From Aplectana chamaeleonis (lineage: Eukaryota; Nematoda; Chromadorea; Rhabditida; Cosmocercidae), in contig JAPDOI010000132.1 of the NCBI GenBank assembly GCA_029168955.1, positions 930,001 through 994,000 of the forward strand: 64,000 nucleotides of DNA, given 5' to 3'. The translations under genes and the position numbers were made by a program. A model generated the notes under the pieces. That model was not told the DNA's origin. It ran no database searches and saw nothing but the letters and a program-made list of their open reading frames with translations. Each line of letters begins with the position of its first letter. Position 1 is the stretch's first letter. Positions 55,701-63,988 of the stretch are shown here, in pieces.

Positions 55701-58700
55701 ATTTTTTCGACCATATCCCCTCCAGCATCTGTCAACTTACTGTTTCACACTGAAGGCTCGAGAACAAGATTTATCGTGGGCACTACCTTTGAAGGCAGCA
55801 TACACACTCGCAAACGTGATTGAGATTACTACGGCGAATGGTAGAGCTCAGAACACAACGCGTACGCATTTTGAAGCGTCAAAAATGACCCAAATGCCGC
55901 TACACGGGTAAAACGTTGGCCCATACCCTGTATCTGCCCGCCCACTGTCTTTGCGTCCTCCTTTAAAACAGAGGTGGTGGGCCACTCCCACCATCAACGA
56001 CGTTATGGGTGGTAAAACGAGTACATTAAGTAAACCAAATACATCGACGACGGTGGGAATGGCCCAGCACCCCTGTTTTGGACGAGGACGCAAATACAGG
56101 GGGCGGAGATATACAGGGGCGGGGTCAACTTATTACTTGTGTAGCGGCATTGTGGGTCGTTTTTGACGCTTCGGAATGCGCAGGCGTTGTGTACTGAGCC
56201 ATACCATTCTATTCTCGTGGTTATCTCAACCACGCTTACGAGCGTGTATGCTGCCTTTTATAAGCATAAGGTTTTGAGGTATAGGTCGTCTTTTCTGTCG
56301 TCGGAACTATTGGCTTCAAGAGAGCCGTCCTGGGTCCCACAGTAATGCTGGTGCACGGGCCCTTCCAGAAATTTATGTGTAGGATCCGATAATGGCTGTA
56401 TAAGATTATTCGAATATATTCGAAAATCGAATATGTTCGAATAATTGTCAGTGTCGATAGTGTCGATTTCGGAAAATAATCGAATATCTGGCATTTTCGA
56501 TAGTCGATTTCGAATAATAATCGAATATGAGGTATTTCGATTGTCGATTTCGAATTATGATCGAATATCTGTTTTTTCTCGATAGTCGATTTCGAATAAT
56601 AATCGAATATCTGGGTTTTTCGATTACTCGATCATCGAATAAATACTCGAATAATTTATTCGAATGATTATTCGATTGCGAATATTCGAGCACAACTATA
56701 CTGGGCATGTCTGTCGAGATTTTCCGCTAATCTTGAGGACAGTTCCACGCTGATTCCAATGAATTCCTTAAAATGGTACCAGACCTCCAAAGAACGGAGT
56801 TAAGGCCCCTCAAAAACTGACGAAAATTTGAGCGACGGAAGCATGATGTCCGAGCAGTCCGAGGCTTGTAAATTCTGTCATTTGCTACCAATTTGTAAGC
56901 GGACTTGAGTGAAGAGAGAGGATAAGGATGAAGGGAGGAAGAGGGTTACTTGTCAAGAACATACGCTCGTATTGCTACTGTTGAGCAGTAGGTCATTCAA
57001 GAAAGCGTGCTAAAGTGGCTTCTTGCTGTGAGCGCGCCAGAGAGCCTTCGTCTCATATCTCGCTTATCCGCAGGAATCAAGAGCTCGCACTTGGCAGGAG
57101 TTATATGAGGTGGGTGTACTTCACAAATATATGGAAACCTCAGATTTCGTCCTTAAAGACACAGTCCACCCTCAGAATCGATTTTTCGTTTTTCTGCCTA
57201 TATTGGAGAAAATTTCACGCTGATCACAATTGTGACTCTAGAATCGCTCAGAACTCACTACGAGCGGAGTTACGGCTCCTCAAAAATCTCAATTTTGAAC
57301 GGCTTAGCATTCGCGGACGAGTTGTCTCGAGCCTGTTTTTTCTCGTTATACGCAGCCATCGTTCTGGAACTGGTCACAATATAAAGCCAGACCAAAAACA
57401 AATTGAAGAACATAGGTTTTGAATAAAATCCTTCGCGCGTCTCTTCCCTATTGAGGTCGGAAACCTGGTAGTGGGCGTTACCCATTTTTTCTTTCAAGGG
57501 GGCGTGCCCGACTTTTTCCTAGCTTTTTCTCGCTTATTTGAGCGAATTGAGATTTCGCGCTTTGCAGGGTTGCTATAGGCGGCGACTGGACCATAATATC
57601 AAAAATTACCTCTGAGGTTGGACGGTACCTTTAAGGTTGGACTGTGCCTTAAGGACAGACCCGACCTAACAATTAAAATAAAAAAACCACAGCCACCTTC
57701 ATATCGTAGTGGCCATATTGGATGACCTCTGGAGCCATAAAGAACGGTGTGCCAACGAACGTATTCGCCTTCAGGCCGGCCACTGTTGACAGAAAACGTG
57801 CGACACCGAAGTCGCCCAATTTCACTTCACCGGTCACCGGTTCCAGTAAAATATTAGCACCTAAACTGCGCACACTGCGGGAACATCTTTTCACTTGGCT
57901 CACAGAGTGACAGCTAAACAAACACAAAGTGCAAATACCAGACGGCTGCAAAAATGATTAGAAAACAACGACCGAACTGCGTTCTCATTGCATTGTGAAA
58001 GATCGGAAGGAAGAGCCATTACGCGTGACATTGCAAGTCCAGAGCGAATAACAACAACAACGATTGTTGGAAGGGAAATGTCTCAAAACGCACATCTAAC
58101 GAGGAAAGTATACAAAGCGTAGATCGGATCTGCGTGAACGAATTGTACTGCTAGTGTCTCTTGGACATCTGTAGTGAAACTTCGCAGTACCCCGTCCCAA
58201 GCCACTGGTTTCGAGAAGCTTGAAGCTCAAAATGGTCTTTCTTTGTGGTTTTTGTACCATCCAAAACGCTCAGTAAACTTTCGAAAAGCCGGTAACGGAC
58301 CTCATAATTGTGTTTAGCGCCAAAAAACCCTCTGAGCAGTTTGGGCGAAAGCACATTTATCGAACTTTGTGCAGACTGACAGCGTTTTGGACGTGTACGG
58401 ATTTTCGGCTGGGCGTCTATTTATACCAATTAGAGGGCTCCGAAAGCGTTTTTGAAAAAATGCTTTAGATTGGACCTAAAATCCTCCCAGGTGGATCATT
58501 TCGGGGCGCTGATCACGAATCTAAAGTTAATTTGTCGATTTTCCAGAGTTTTCGGCTTAATTCGCTCAAGGCATACAAGGGGGGGGGATTTTGAGGGCAA
58601 AACGCCACTTTAAAGATTTCCGGATTTCATCGACAGATGGGTCTCAAAAACAATCTATGAGGGCGAAGTCCGCTTGCCGATTTTCTACAGATTCAGGTAG

Positions 58701-61700
58701 ACTACGGTTGGTAGAAAGTACTTCGTTAGAAGTCTAGGATATTACTCTAAATTTGTATGCGGGTGTTATTCGGGGCGGTGAATACGAATTTGATGTATAT
58801 TTGTCGATTTTCGAACTACTAAGGTATATTTTGCTTCATAAGTGGCGTATTACCTACCGTAACCTGCAGTAAACTTCAGATTTTCAACAAACAGACTCCA
58901 GATTCGTTTTCAGCACCCTACATTACCCCTACGTTTGAGCAGAATCCGAATCTTTCCTACTCTAAAAAATTTCCGATGGGTACCGTTAACTTTTCGCGAA
59001 ACTTCTAAAACGCTCGTATCCTCTGTAAAACGTCGAAATTCTCACGACTCATGGCGCGGGCGACAGAGTTGAACAGGCTTGCGACCGGTCGCAACGGGAG
59101 TCATAGAGATTTCGGAAATTTTTCGGAAAAAAATGCAAATTTGGGGAGGGGGGTTCGTAAAATTTTCGGAAAGAATGGGGTTTATCTCCAAACCACTCGG
59201 AAAGGTAGCCATTTCTCCATTCCAGGGGGTTCGTAAAAAGTTTTGGTCACCGGGGGGGGGGTCGTGAATTTTTGGTGGCCGGTCGCAACGGTCTGCTCAA
59301 CCCTGGCTGGCGACAAGCGCGATTCTGCTCCATCCGTCTGTCGTGCGCTCTCTCCCTGTCTCTAACCGCCGCTCCGCACCAGCGCGCGTAGAAACCTTGA
59401 AAATTTCGCGGTTTCATACCCTTTAACATTTTGGAACCAGCTGATCGGGGCGAGTACTGCAAAGTTTTACTATAGATGCTCAAGAGATACTGACGATACA
59501 ATTGATTTCCGCAGATACGACCTACGCCTTGTATCCTTGCCTCGTAAGATCTTTGAATGATCACAAAGAAAGGAGATGGTATAAAACACGCAATCGATCA
59601 CATCCATGATCTTGCGTTTCAGAAGACGGCGAAAACCATTTTGACAAAAACGAAAATTCATATGAGCGAAAAGGAAACTCGTTTTCAGAGATATGCATTG
59701 GACAAGAGATAAGTGAAGTCTATACTGAAACAAAAAGTAAAGGAATTCTCATACACGCCTTCTGTCCAAACGACATGCAAAGCGAGCCCGCATTTTCGGA
59801 AAGGTCGACAATGAAGCAGCTGGAGGGCAGAATCTCAGAATGCACCAAAAACACACAGCAAAAAAAACTACAAATTATGCCGATCAAGCGCGGTTGTGTA
59901 ATTTCTCAACAAGTAGTGAGGGGGGATCGTAAAAAATTCAGTCCAAAATGGGTGAGGACTGCAATGATTTGTTTCGAAAACGAAGAATTGGGGAGAAGAT
60001 CGCGAAAACTTCCAAAACTATTGGCTACGAGAAAATGGCATCGTACCTATATTCTGGTTCCGCACCATATTTACTCTGTTCCCTCGCGCGCTTGTGCGGA
60101 GCGAGTGTAGAGACAGCGAGAAAGTGTGGGGAGAAGGAGACGCAGCGTACGCGCGCAGATGCACGCGATGAACGGAAATTAATTTCACTCGGAAACACAG
60201 GATACCCTCAGGTCATACACACTTGACCCGGATCAATCAAGCTTGAGCAGGCCGTTGGGTCAATTTTTGGCGGAGCTACGCCCCAACCTGTTGACCAAAA
60301 CTTTGGTAGAATTTCTGAAATTTTCACGACCCCCTTACAAGGGAAGTATACGACTCGCAGGTGGGATCTGCGGAAACGAATTACATTGTCAGTATCTCTC
60401 GAGCAGAGCGTTTTTTACAGTTTCGCGAAAAGGTGGACCCATCAGAATTTTTTTGAGCATTGAGGAAAACTTTATGATTCCACTCAAAACTTGTATGTGG
60501 GGTTAATCTCCGGTGCTAAACATGACTGTGGTCCGCTTGTCGAAATTCCTAGATTTATTGTAGCTTACGGTAAGTACCATGCAATTTACAAGGAAATTAG
60601 TATTAGCCAAACTGGCCATTCCGGTCCAAATGTACTTTTCTAGAATCATTTTTCAACGTAGAGTTCGAATATGCCCTTCGCAGCTGCCTATAATAACCTT
60701 CAGAAAATGTTACGGGCGTTTTTTCTCTGATTTTCGCACCTATTGTACCCTCCAAAAAGCGGAGTAGTCTTTCAAAAATCCAGAAACGGACTTCATAATC
60801 GTGTTCAGCGCCCAAAGCAACCCCCCTAGGCGAAGTTTTGATGAAAGTACATTTACGAACTTTGCCAAGCCTTATAGCGTTTCGGACTCGGATTTTCGGT
60901 TGAGCCTTTACTTCTAACGATTAAAAGGTTCAGAAAGCATTGAAGCATTCGAGATTTGACTTAAAATTTGCCCTGGAGGGGTCGTTTGGGGTGCTAATCA
61001 CGAACCTGAGGTTTACTTGCCATTTTTTTCCCAAAGTTCTAGACTTAATTTGTTCAAAGCTTCCCACCGGCAGAAAAATTTGACGACAAAATCGACTTTG
61101 ACGATTTCCAAAATGTGGCGACAGATGTGGCTCAAATCGTTCTTCTGATGGTTACTTGGGGTGCTCAACACGAATCTGACGTCAGTTGATCGATTTTTGA
61201 TAGCTTACGGTAGATTACGGTGGGCATACGGTAGTTTGGTCAAATTCTCAGATTTGTCTCAAAGTTTCTATTTCGGGGTTTTTGGGGTGCTGAATATGGA
61301 CTCGATGTCCATTTCTCGATTTTCAGACTAGTATGATAGGTTTTGCCTCCTAAACGGCACGTTACATTCCGTAACCTACAATAAACCTCAAAATTTCAAC
61401 AAGTGAACCCCAGATTCGTGTTCAGGACCCCCGATTACCCCTACATACATGTAGCCAGCGAAATCTGGAAAATTTTCAAACACACCCTAAAAATTCCATG
61501 AGGCCCTTACCTTGCTTCAAAGCTTTGAAAACACTCATAACTTCTTTCAGAGCTATTCTAGGAGGCTGCGAAGGGCATATTCGGAGTCTACGTCCAAAAT
61601 TGGTTCTATTCAAGGTTCTAGTGCAATAAAATTCTGGAGAATGGCGGCTCGAACGAGGGTGTCCGCTAAAAGGCAGTGGTCACGATGAAAAACGTTATCG

Positions 61701-63336
61701 AAAAAACTACAAAAATCACCTTAGATCAAAAACAGCTGAAAAACTATGAAGGTAGCGCGGTGAAAACCGGTCTACAATTAGAGTTTTTAGGGCCCAAGAG
61801 AAGCTTAGTTCGTGCACACGTGCACAGCGATGACGAAACAGATCGCCGTCTCATGCCGAGCAGTCAAAAATCATCGACATTCAGAGAACAGAAATAAATG
61901 CAAATTTAACGAATAAAAACAGTTGAATAATGAAAGCATCACTTCAGTCAATGTTTTTGACTAGATGTGTACATAAATTCGAAGGCTCATAGATTGAAAT
62001 TCAATTTCAAGCCAGCTGATGTTCTTGATATAAGAGGTCATCGATGCCGATGATGTGGAGTGGGCTCGTCCACCATCAAAACACAAGAAAGTTCAGGTTT
62101 CAAATTTGGCCCAAAACAGTGGTTTTTTCGCGATTTTTTCTTATAGGTCCTACTACTCGAGACCCAGGAAAGGATTTGGAGAGAAAAAGACGACAAGCAT
62201 ATTTGATCGAGACCACTGCCTTTAAACATTGAAATTTCAAGAGATTGTAAAAGCCTTGGTCAAAACATGAGATCTAAGGTGCGGTCATGAAATTTTTCAA
62301 AAATGTTGGTGATAAGACACAGGGAAGGTCGTAGCCCAGCGGATTTACGTCAAAATGGGCTTTTTGACCCTGGACGAAACCCCGCTTGCCCAAGAATGGG
62401 ATTAATGGAGGGGTCGTGACTGGAAAGTACTAAGCAAGAAACTTGGCAAAGGGCTCATAAACGAAATCGGATGTATAGCTGCCTGCCGCAAACGAGAATT
62501 CAATGAGGAACTTCACGAAACCACGAATATATCAATAATACAATAACTATAAGCGCATAGAACCAGAAAACATACGAGAATAGCGCATGAGCAGAATTAT
62601 ATCACCAACACAAAAAAAGTTGTAAAAAATCAGGGAGAAAAGACAAAAAACTAATCATGCAATAAGAAAAGGAAAAAATCCAACAAAGAAAAACAAAAAC
62701 TCACCCTTAATATCACGATGAATCTTTCTTTCGCTGTGAAGGTAGTCAAGCCCTTTGAGAATTTCCCGGAGTATAACCGCGATGTGATTCTCATCCAATC
62801 TCCCGCTTTTTGTAAGGTCTAAAGCCGATCCACCGCCCAGGTACTCCATAATAATCCATAACTTCGAACCCTAAAATGATAAAATAATATTTATTCAAAA
62901 CAAAGGCACCGCTTTCTCTAACCTCGGCAAGGTTACGACTGCCACCTTAGTAATCAGTACTGGGAAAATTTCCGATTCCTTCTCCCTAATTTTTATCTTC
63001 AGGTGAAAAGCCTTATGATTCCCTTCACGGGCTTTCATTTTTGACCGAAGATCTTTACGACCCCCTCCAGCCGCCGTCTGACGACACAACGGCCGATAGA
63101 CCCTACAGTCATTATACAATTAAAAAATTGTAAACTACACCCAGTTGCAATCACCTTCAAGTAGCTTCCGTAGTACTTTGTCACGTAGGGTGAGTCACAC
63201 TGACTGAGCACCTGAAACCAGTTGATGTTCTATAGCGAAAACGGCACCAAAATAGATATCATACCTGGATCTCCTGCTGAATATCCTCAATTTCATCCTC
63301 TGCCTGCTCGAGGTCGATAATCTTTATGGCCACAAC
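43689..63336 (-). CDS. gck-1: GCK-III family STE20 Ser/Thr kinase gene, 3' portion (13 exons)
   Basis: This is a minus-strand gene whose exons read from high to low coordinates. Family knowledge: GCK-III kinases (worm GCK-1, vertebrate MST3/MST4/STK25) phosphorylate Ser/Thr and work with CCM3 in cytoskeletal, germline and tubule control. Seen here: VAIK lysine strand, alpha-C Glu region, HRDIK..N catalytic loop, DFG, MAPE, the ADIWSLG helix, then a Ser/Asp/Gly-rich linker and a conserved Cys-containing C-terminal region. Every junction keeps frame. With exon A the coding part is 1680 nt (559 residues plus stop); with exon B it is 1686 nt. The N-terminal Gly-loop exons are outside the window. 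Constant exons are separated by 42-85 nt or a few hundred nt, but the introns around the two alternative activation-segment exons are 3.5-6.6 kb and full of repeats. Family assignment is very secure; the exact orthologue name is inferred. Confidence 0.93.
43854..43985 (-). CDS. gck-1: gck-1 exon: conserved C-terminal region, first half
   Basis: A 132-nt exon (44 codons), phase 0 both ends. It begins [19 protein letters not shown] and includes [20 protein letters not shown]. This helical block matches the C-terminal region that GCK-III kinases use to bind CCM3/PDCD10-type partners (family knowledge; binding is not shown here). The acceptor is gaattgtccag and the donor is gtagtt. Confidence 0.88.
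44028..44135 (-). CDS. gck-1: gck-1 exon: basic linker
   Basis: A 108-nt exon (36 codons), phase 0 both ends. It begins [17 protein letters not shown] and ends APSPRRRTP, a basic Ser/Pro-rich tract that could be phosphorylated. The acceptor is atgatctag and the donor is gtaaag. The following intron is only 42 nt, typical of nematodes. Confidence 0.82.
44192..44389 (-). CDS. gck-1: gck-1 exon: linker, Ser/Gln-rich
   Basis: A 198-nt exon (66 codons), phase 0 both ends, beginning [17 protein letters not shown] and ending GGRSNRHE. It is a low-complexity, probably disordered linker. The acceptor is tgcttatag and the donor is gtagtt. No catalytic motif is present. It is accepted because both junctions keep frame and the composition continues that of the previous exon. 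Confidence 0.82.
44448..44600 (-). CDS. gck-1: gck-1 exon: linker, Asn/Gly/Ser-rich
   Basis: A 153-nt exon (51 codons), phase 0 both ends. It begins [16 protein letters not shown], runs through an Asn/Gly/Ser-rich stretch and ends [12 protein letters not shown]. The donor CCA|gtgagc was chosen over continued read-through because it keeps frame with the next Ser/Gln-rich exon across a 58-nt intron; reading on leads into a different frame. Confidence 0.85.
44686..44923 (-). CDS. gck-1: gck-1 exon: acidic Gly-rich linker
   Basis: A 238-nt exon. After completing Arg it reads [20 protein letters not shown] and then [11 protein letters not shown], a block seen just after the catalytic domain in worm-type GCK-III proteins. 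It then becomes charged and disordered ([11 protein letters not shown], then an acidic Ser-rich end). The acceptor is attccctttcag and the donor is gtgagt, followed by an 85-nt intron. Confidence 0.93.
44993..45090 (-). CDS. gck-1: gck-1 exon: end of kinase domain
   Basis: A 98-nt exon that starts [18 protein letters not shown] and ends REY plus two bases of an Arg codon (phase 2). The RPTA..LLKHPFI motif closes the kinase domain. The donor gtgagt is followed by a 69-nt intron, and the Arg codon is completed by the next exon. Confidence 0.94.
45301..45720. repeat. Tandem duplication, period about 213 bp
   Basis: aatttttactggctctta (45301) recurs as aatttttactgtctcttt (45514). Both units then carry gtatggcggcggctccatga or a one-base variant and gaaagtgaattgtgagag. 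It lies in the gck-1 intron between exons at 45090 and 47280. Confidence 0.82.
45905..46083. repeat. Palindrome, about 180 bp
   Basis: gaaattccggtccgcagcag pairs with an inverse ending near 46083. The arms include ctgttgcaacacgcagcacg and its near-inverse. MITE-like. Confidence 0.75.
46372..46503. repeat. Palindromic element, about 130 bp
   Basis: aggccgggatcatacttccc (left) and gaagtatgatcccagcct (right) are inverted copies, and ccagcgaag is matched by cttcgctgg. Short MITE. Confidence 0.75.
47280..47468 (-). CDS. gck-1: gck-1 exon: kinase C-lobe (subdomains IX-X)
   Basis: A 189-nt exon (63 codons), phase 0 both ends. It begins [20 protein letters not shown], continues through [20 protein letters not shown] and ends in LCLNKDPDN. 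This is the conserved C-lobe of STE20 kinases, with the DIWSLG Asp that stabilises the catalytic loop. The acceptor is tcttttcacag and the donor is gtgagt. It completes D-P-D-N-R-P with the next exon. Confidence 0.95.
48220..48670. repeat. Palindromic MITE family D, copy 1
   Basis: Two arms of about 200 nt. The left starts near gcagcatacacgctcgtaaa and the right ends gtgtgctgccttta. Both arms carry the block ccaaaacaggggtgctgg (or its inverse) and 'acaacgcctacgca'. It lies about 2.3 kb downstream of gck-1 exon A in the same intron. Confidence 0.82.
48677..49006 (-). CDS. Short signal-peptide ORF inside the gck-1 intron
   Basis: Starting at the second Met ([20 protein letters not shown]) the ORF has a textbook signal peptide. 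A basic stretch ([14 protein letters not shown]) and an unremarkable 60-residue tail ending at TAA follow. It lies on the same strand as the kinase, between its C-lobe exon and exon A, and its 3' end abuts a palindromic element at 48670. A small secreted peptide precursor is possible (dibasic sites present), but there is no homology I can name and no clear splice evidence. The start at 49018 (MNFSM) would bury the signal peptide slightly. Confidence 0.33.
   Translation of the reverse strand: MRNMAGMVSLLLFVAGLAFSQRIVTSTASCRKLYRLQRMLEKKNKKQRSGGSLVPAATTIGNSNEYRPELNRGGPNKMTDFHSAWRASLSLLCWSVSSGDLSEKVNADR
49007..50923. other. gck-1 intron, possible retroelement debris
   Basis: The minus-strand frame 50266-49964 contains [14 protein letters not shown], which faintly recalls the GD(M/V)N motif of RTE-type endonucleases, but nothing else supports it. 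50560-50680 is T-rich. No gene is called. Confidence 0.25.
50924..51081 (-). CDS. gck-1: gck-1 alternative activation-segment exon A (canonical)
   Basis: A 158-nt exon entering in phase 1 (acceptor ttttctag, then CC completing Ala) and exiting in phase 0 at AAG|gtgtgt. It encodes [20 protein letters not shown], the loop [20 protein letters not shown] and [10 protein letters not shown]. This is the sequence expected for canonical GCK-III kinases, including the activation-loop Thr before FVGS. It joins cleanly to HRDIK upstream and to ADIWSLG downstream. It lies 6.6 kb downstream of exon B and 3.5 kb upstream of the next constant exon. Confidence 0.95.
51159..51305. repeat. Palindromic MITE family B, copy 2
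   Basis: Ends aggggctctctacacaccga and tgtgtgtagagagcacct. It starts 78 bp upstream (on the minus strand) of the acceptor of gck-1 exon A. Confidence 0.78.
51793..52160. repeat. Palindromic MITE family D, copy 2 (right end truncated)
   Basis: The left arm starts aaaggcagcacacacgctcg. The arms share tggaggagaacatcaaatac in inverted orientation. The last 70 nt of the right arm are missing; unrelated GC-rich sequence starts at about 52160. It lies about 0.7 kb upstream of exon A. Confidence 0.8.
52640..53385. repeat. Large foldback element, about 750 bp
   Basis: The arms pair over more than 250 nt. The central arms carry gtcacgagagtagggtatct and ccagcgtggtcgatttactc with their inverses. Outer parts share gtggtcccgccgaaag with ctttggcgggaccacac. 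Near the middle, ccataaaagtccacacctag forms its own short palindrome. Confidence 0.78.
53795..53863. repeat. MITE family D, single arm end
   Basis: Only the terminal part of one arm is present: ctgagccatataattcagtt to gcgtgtatgctgccttta. It is a deletion remnant of family D. Confidence 0.65.
54155..54465. repeat. TIR element, related to 31013-31455
   Basis: Ends gggcaatgtccacgatgaaa and, inverted, tttcatcgtggacactgca. It lies in the intron between gck-1 exons B and A. Confidence 0.55.
54466..55790. other. gck-1 intron between exons B and A, unassigned
   Basis: Short ORFs only. 55470-55640 reads as an inverted, diverged piece of family E (accccacgg.. gaggtgacataact). No exon is seen. Confidence 0.4.
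55791..56259. repeat. Palindromic MITE family D, copy 3
   Basis: Full copy with ends gaaggcagcatacacactcg and gcgtgtatgctgccttt. The arms pair over most of their length around 'ggtggtaaaacgagtac'. It lies in the intron between gck-1 exons B and A. Confidence 0.82.
56405..56700. repeat. AT-rich TCGAATAAT array
   Basis: Units cgatagtcgatttcgaataa followed by tcgaatatct, spaced about 50 bp. Related in composition to the arrays near 34-35 kb. Located in the gck-1 intron between exons B and A. Confidence 0.82.
56715..57150. repeat. TIR element family E, copy 3 (left end missing)
   Basis: The interior matches copies 1 and 2 ('acgctgattccaatgaattc', 'gagttaaggcccctcaaaaa', 'gaaacctcagatttcgtcc') but there is no left terminus. 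It runs directly into copy 4. It lies in the intron downstream of gck-1 exon B. Confidence 0.62.
57152..57652. repeat. TIR element family E, copy 4
   Basis: Left end aaagacacagtccaccctca and right end aggttggactgtgcctt, inverted. It sits only 45 bp from the 3' border of gck-1 exon B (57697), so it nearly touches the donor site of that exon. Confidence 0.7.
57697..57860 (-). CDS. gck-1: gck-1 alternative activation-segment exon B
   Basis: A 164-nt exon that takes the phase-1 G from the HRDIK exon and exits in phase 0 at AAG|gtggct. It encodes 55 residues with GANILL (catalytic-loop Asn), LGDFGVA (Mg-binding DFG) and [14 protein letters not shown] (activation loop and APE). The acceptor is cagtttag. 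It aligns end to end with exon A: I count about 25 identities over 53 positions, with one extra residue before and one after DFG. All catalytic landmarks are intact and there is no stop or frameshift. Using both B and A, or neither, shifts the frame, so B is best explained as a mutually exclusive partner of A. The alternative is a stranded exon from a kinase gene duplication. Confidence 0.85.
58165..59000. repeat. Dispersed repeat F, copy
   Basis: Nearly full copy with 'ccggtaacggacctcataat', 'tgatcacgaatctaaagtta' and 'acctaccgtaacctgcagta'. It lies in the gck-1 intron upstream of exon B. Confidence 0.62.
59001..60599. other. gck-1 intron upstream of exon B, unassigned
   Basis: Contains GC-rich blocks related to repeat G (59305-59430, 60090-60200) and G-runs near 59145 and 59255. 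ORFs here match no domain. Confidence 0.42.
60600..61625. repeat. Dispersed repeat F, longest copy
   Basis: Same order of blocks as 58165-59000 ('ccagaaacggacttcataat', 'tgctcaacacgaatctgacg', 'cattccgtaacctacaataa'). Located in the same intron. Confidence 0.62.
61668..62223. repeat. TIR element family A, copy 3
   Basis: Same ends (aaaggcagtggtcacgatga and gatcgagaccactgccttt) and same interior as 8853-9390. It lies in the 4.8-kb gck-1 intron between the HRD exon and exon B. Confidence 0.78.
62705..62870 (-). CDS. gck-1: gck-1 exon: hinge, alpha-E and HRD catalytic loop
   Basis: A 166-nt exon (55 codons plus one base). It starts with [19 protein letters not shown], the hinge typical of this family, and ends in HRDIK followed by a single G, so it exits in phase 1. 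That G must be completed by the next exon. Two downstream exons, at 57697-57860 and 50924-51081, offer exactly that entry phase. The donor is gtgagt and the acceptor is tcattttag. Confidence 0.95.
63155..63211 (-). CDS. gck-1: gck-1 exon: beta-4 region
   Basis: A 57-nt exon (19 codons), phase 0 to phase 0, encoding [19 protein letters not shown], the very conserved GCK-III segment after the alpha-C helix. The acceptor is ctggtttcag and the donor is gtgatt. A 284-nt intron follows. Confidence 0.93.
63265..63336 (-). CDS. gck-1: gck-1 exon: VAIK strand and alpha-C helix
   Basis: A 72-nt exon of 24 codons, phase 0 at both ends. It begins with [11 protein letters not shown], where the VAIK lysine contacts ATP phosphates, and continues with an acidic helix containing [10 protein letters not shown], which supplies the alpha-C Glu. 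The acceptor is tttactgcag on the minus strand and the donor is gtatga. The next exon lies only 53 nt downstream. The previous exon (Gly-rich loop) was not found before the window edge. Confidence 0.93.
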
Positions 63337-63717
63337 CTGCAGTAAACACACGAGTTGGACCTGTTCAAGAAAAGTCGGCTGTTTTCAAACTGTTTCAAAA
63401 CGAAATTCAGCCTAAAATTTCCTGAAAATCGGCACAACAAGCCTCAGATCAGGATTCGCATCGGAGACGCGCAGATTCGTTTCACAGAAGATCAGAAGTC
63501 AGGACGACTATTCCAAAGTCCAACGCCAAAAACCATCGGAAATCAGGGGTGAAGCAGACCGCTGTCTCGGTCCTCTGCATGCTGTGACCCCTCCAAGGTT
63601 CGGCGAAAATGCGACCTCTCTACAGGTGTGGAGCTTCACGGGGGGTCTGAGCTGGGGATGGGTGGAGAGGAGTCTGGGCTCCGCCGAAAACCTAGTGGAC
63701 CATTCTGAATGGTACTA

Positions 63718-63988
63718 TACTGTGCTTCTCTGAGCCGAATTCCGGTCCGCAATCGCGTATCGACACGCTTTGCGGCCGCGCGCTTTCGAGTCGGAAGTTT
63801 TCGGCGCCGCAGCCGCCGATCTGTTGAATCTAGGTGGGTTTTGGAAACTGGAAACTAAAAAAACTTGGGTAAACTGTAAAAAAAACCACATCGAGTCGGC
63901 TTTGGCGTTGGAAACTCGAAAGGCATGTGGCCGCAAAGCGTGCCAAGACGCAATTGCGGACCGGAATTTGGCCCAGAGAAGCACAGTA
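63718..63988. repeat. Palindromic MITE family C, copy 3
   Basis: Ends tactgtgcttctctg and cagagaagcacagta. It lies upstream of the first gck-1 exon visible here, so presumably in another gck-1 intron. Confidence 0.83.

Noticed and set aside
50924..57860. Two kinase genes rather than one with alternative exons
   Set aside because: Only the 53-55-residue activation segment is duplicated. No second HRD or C-lobe exon was found between them, and both copies match the same flanking phases.
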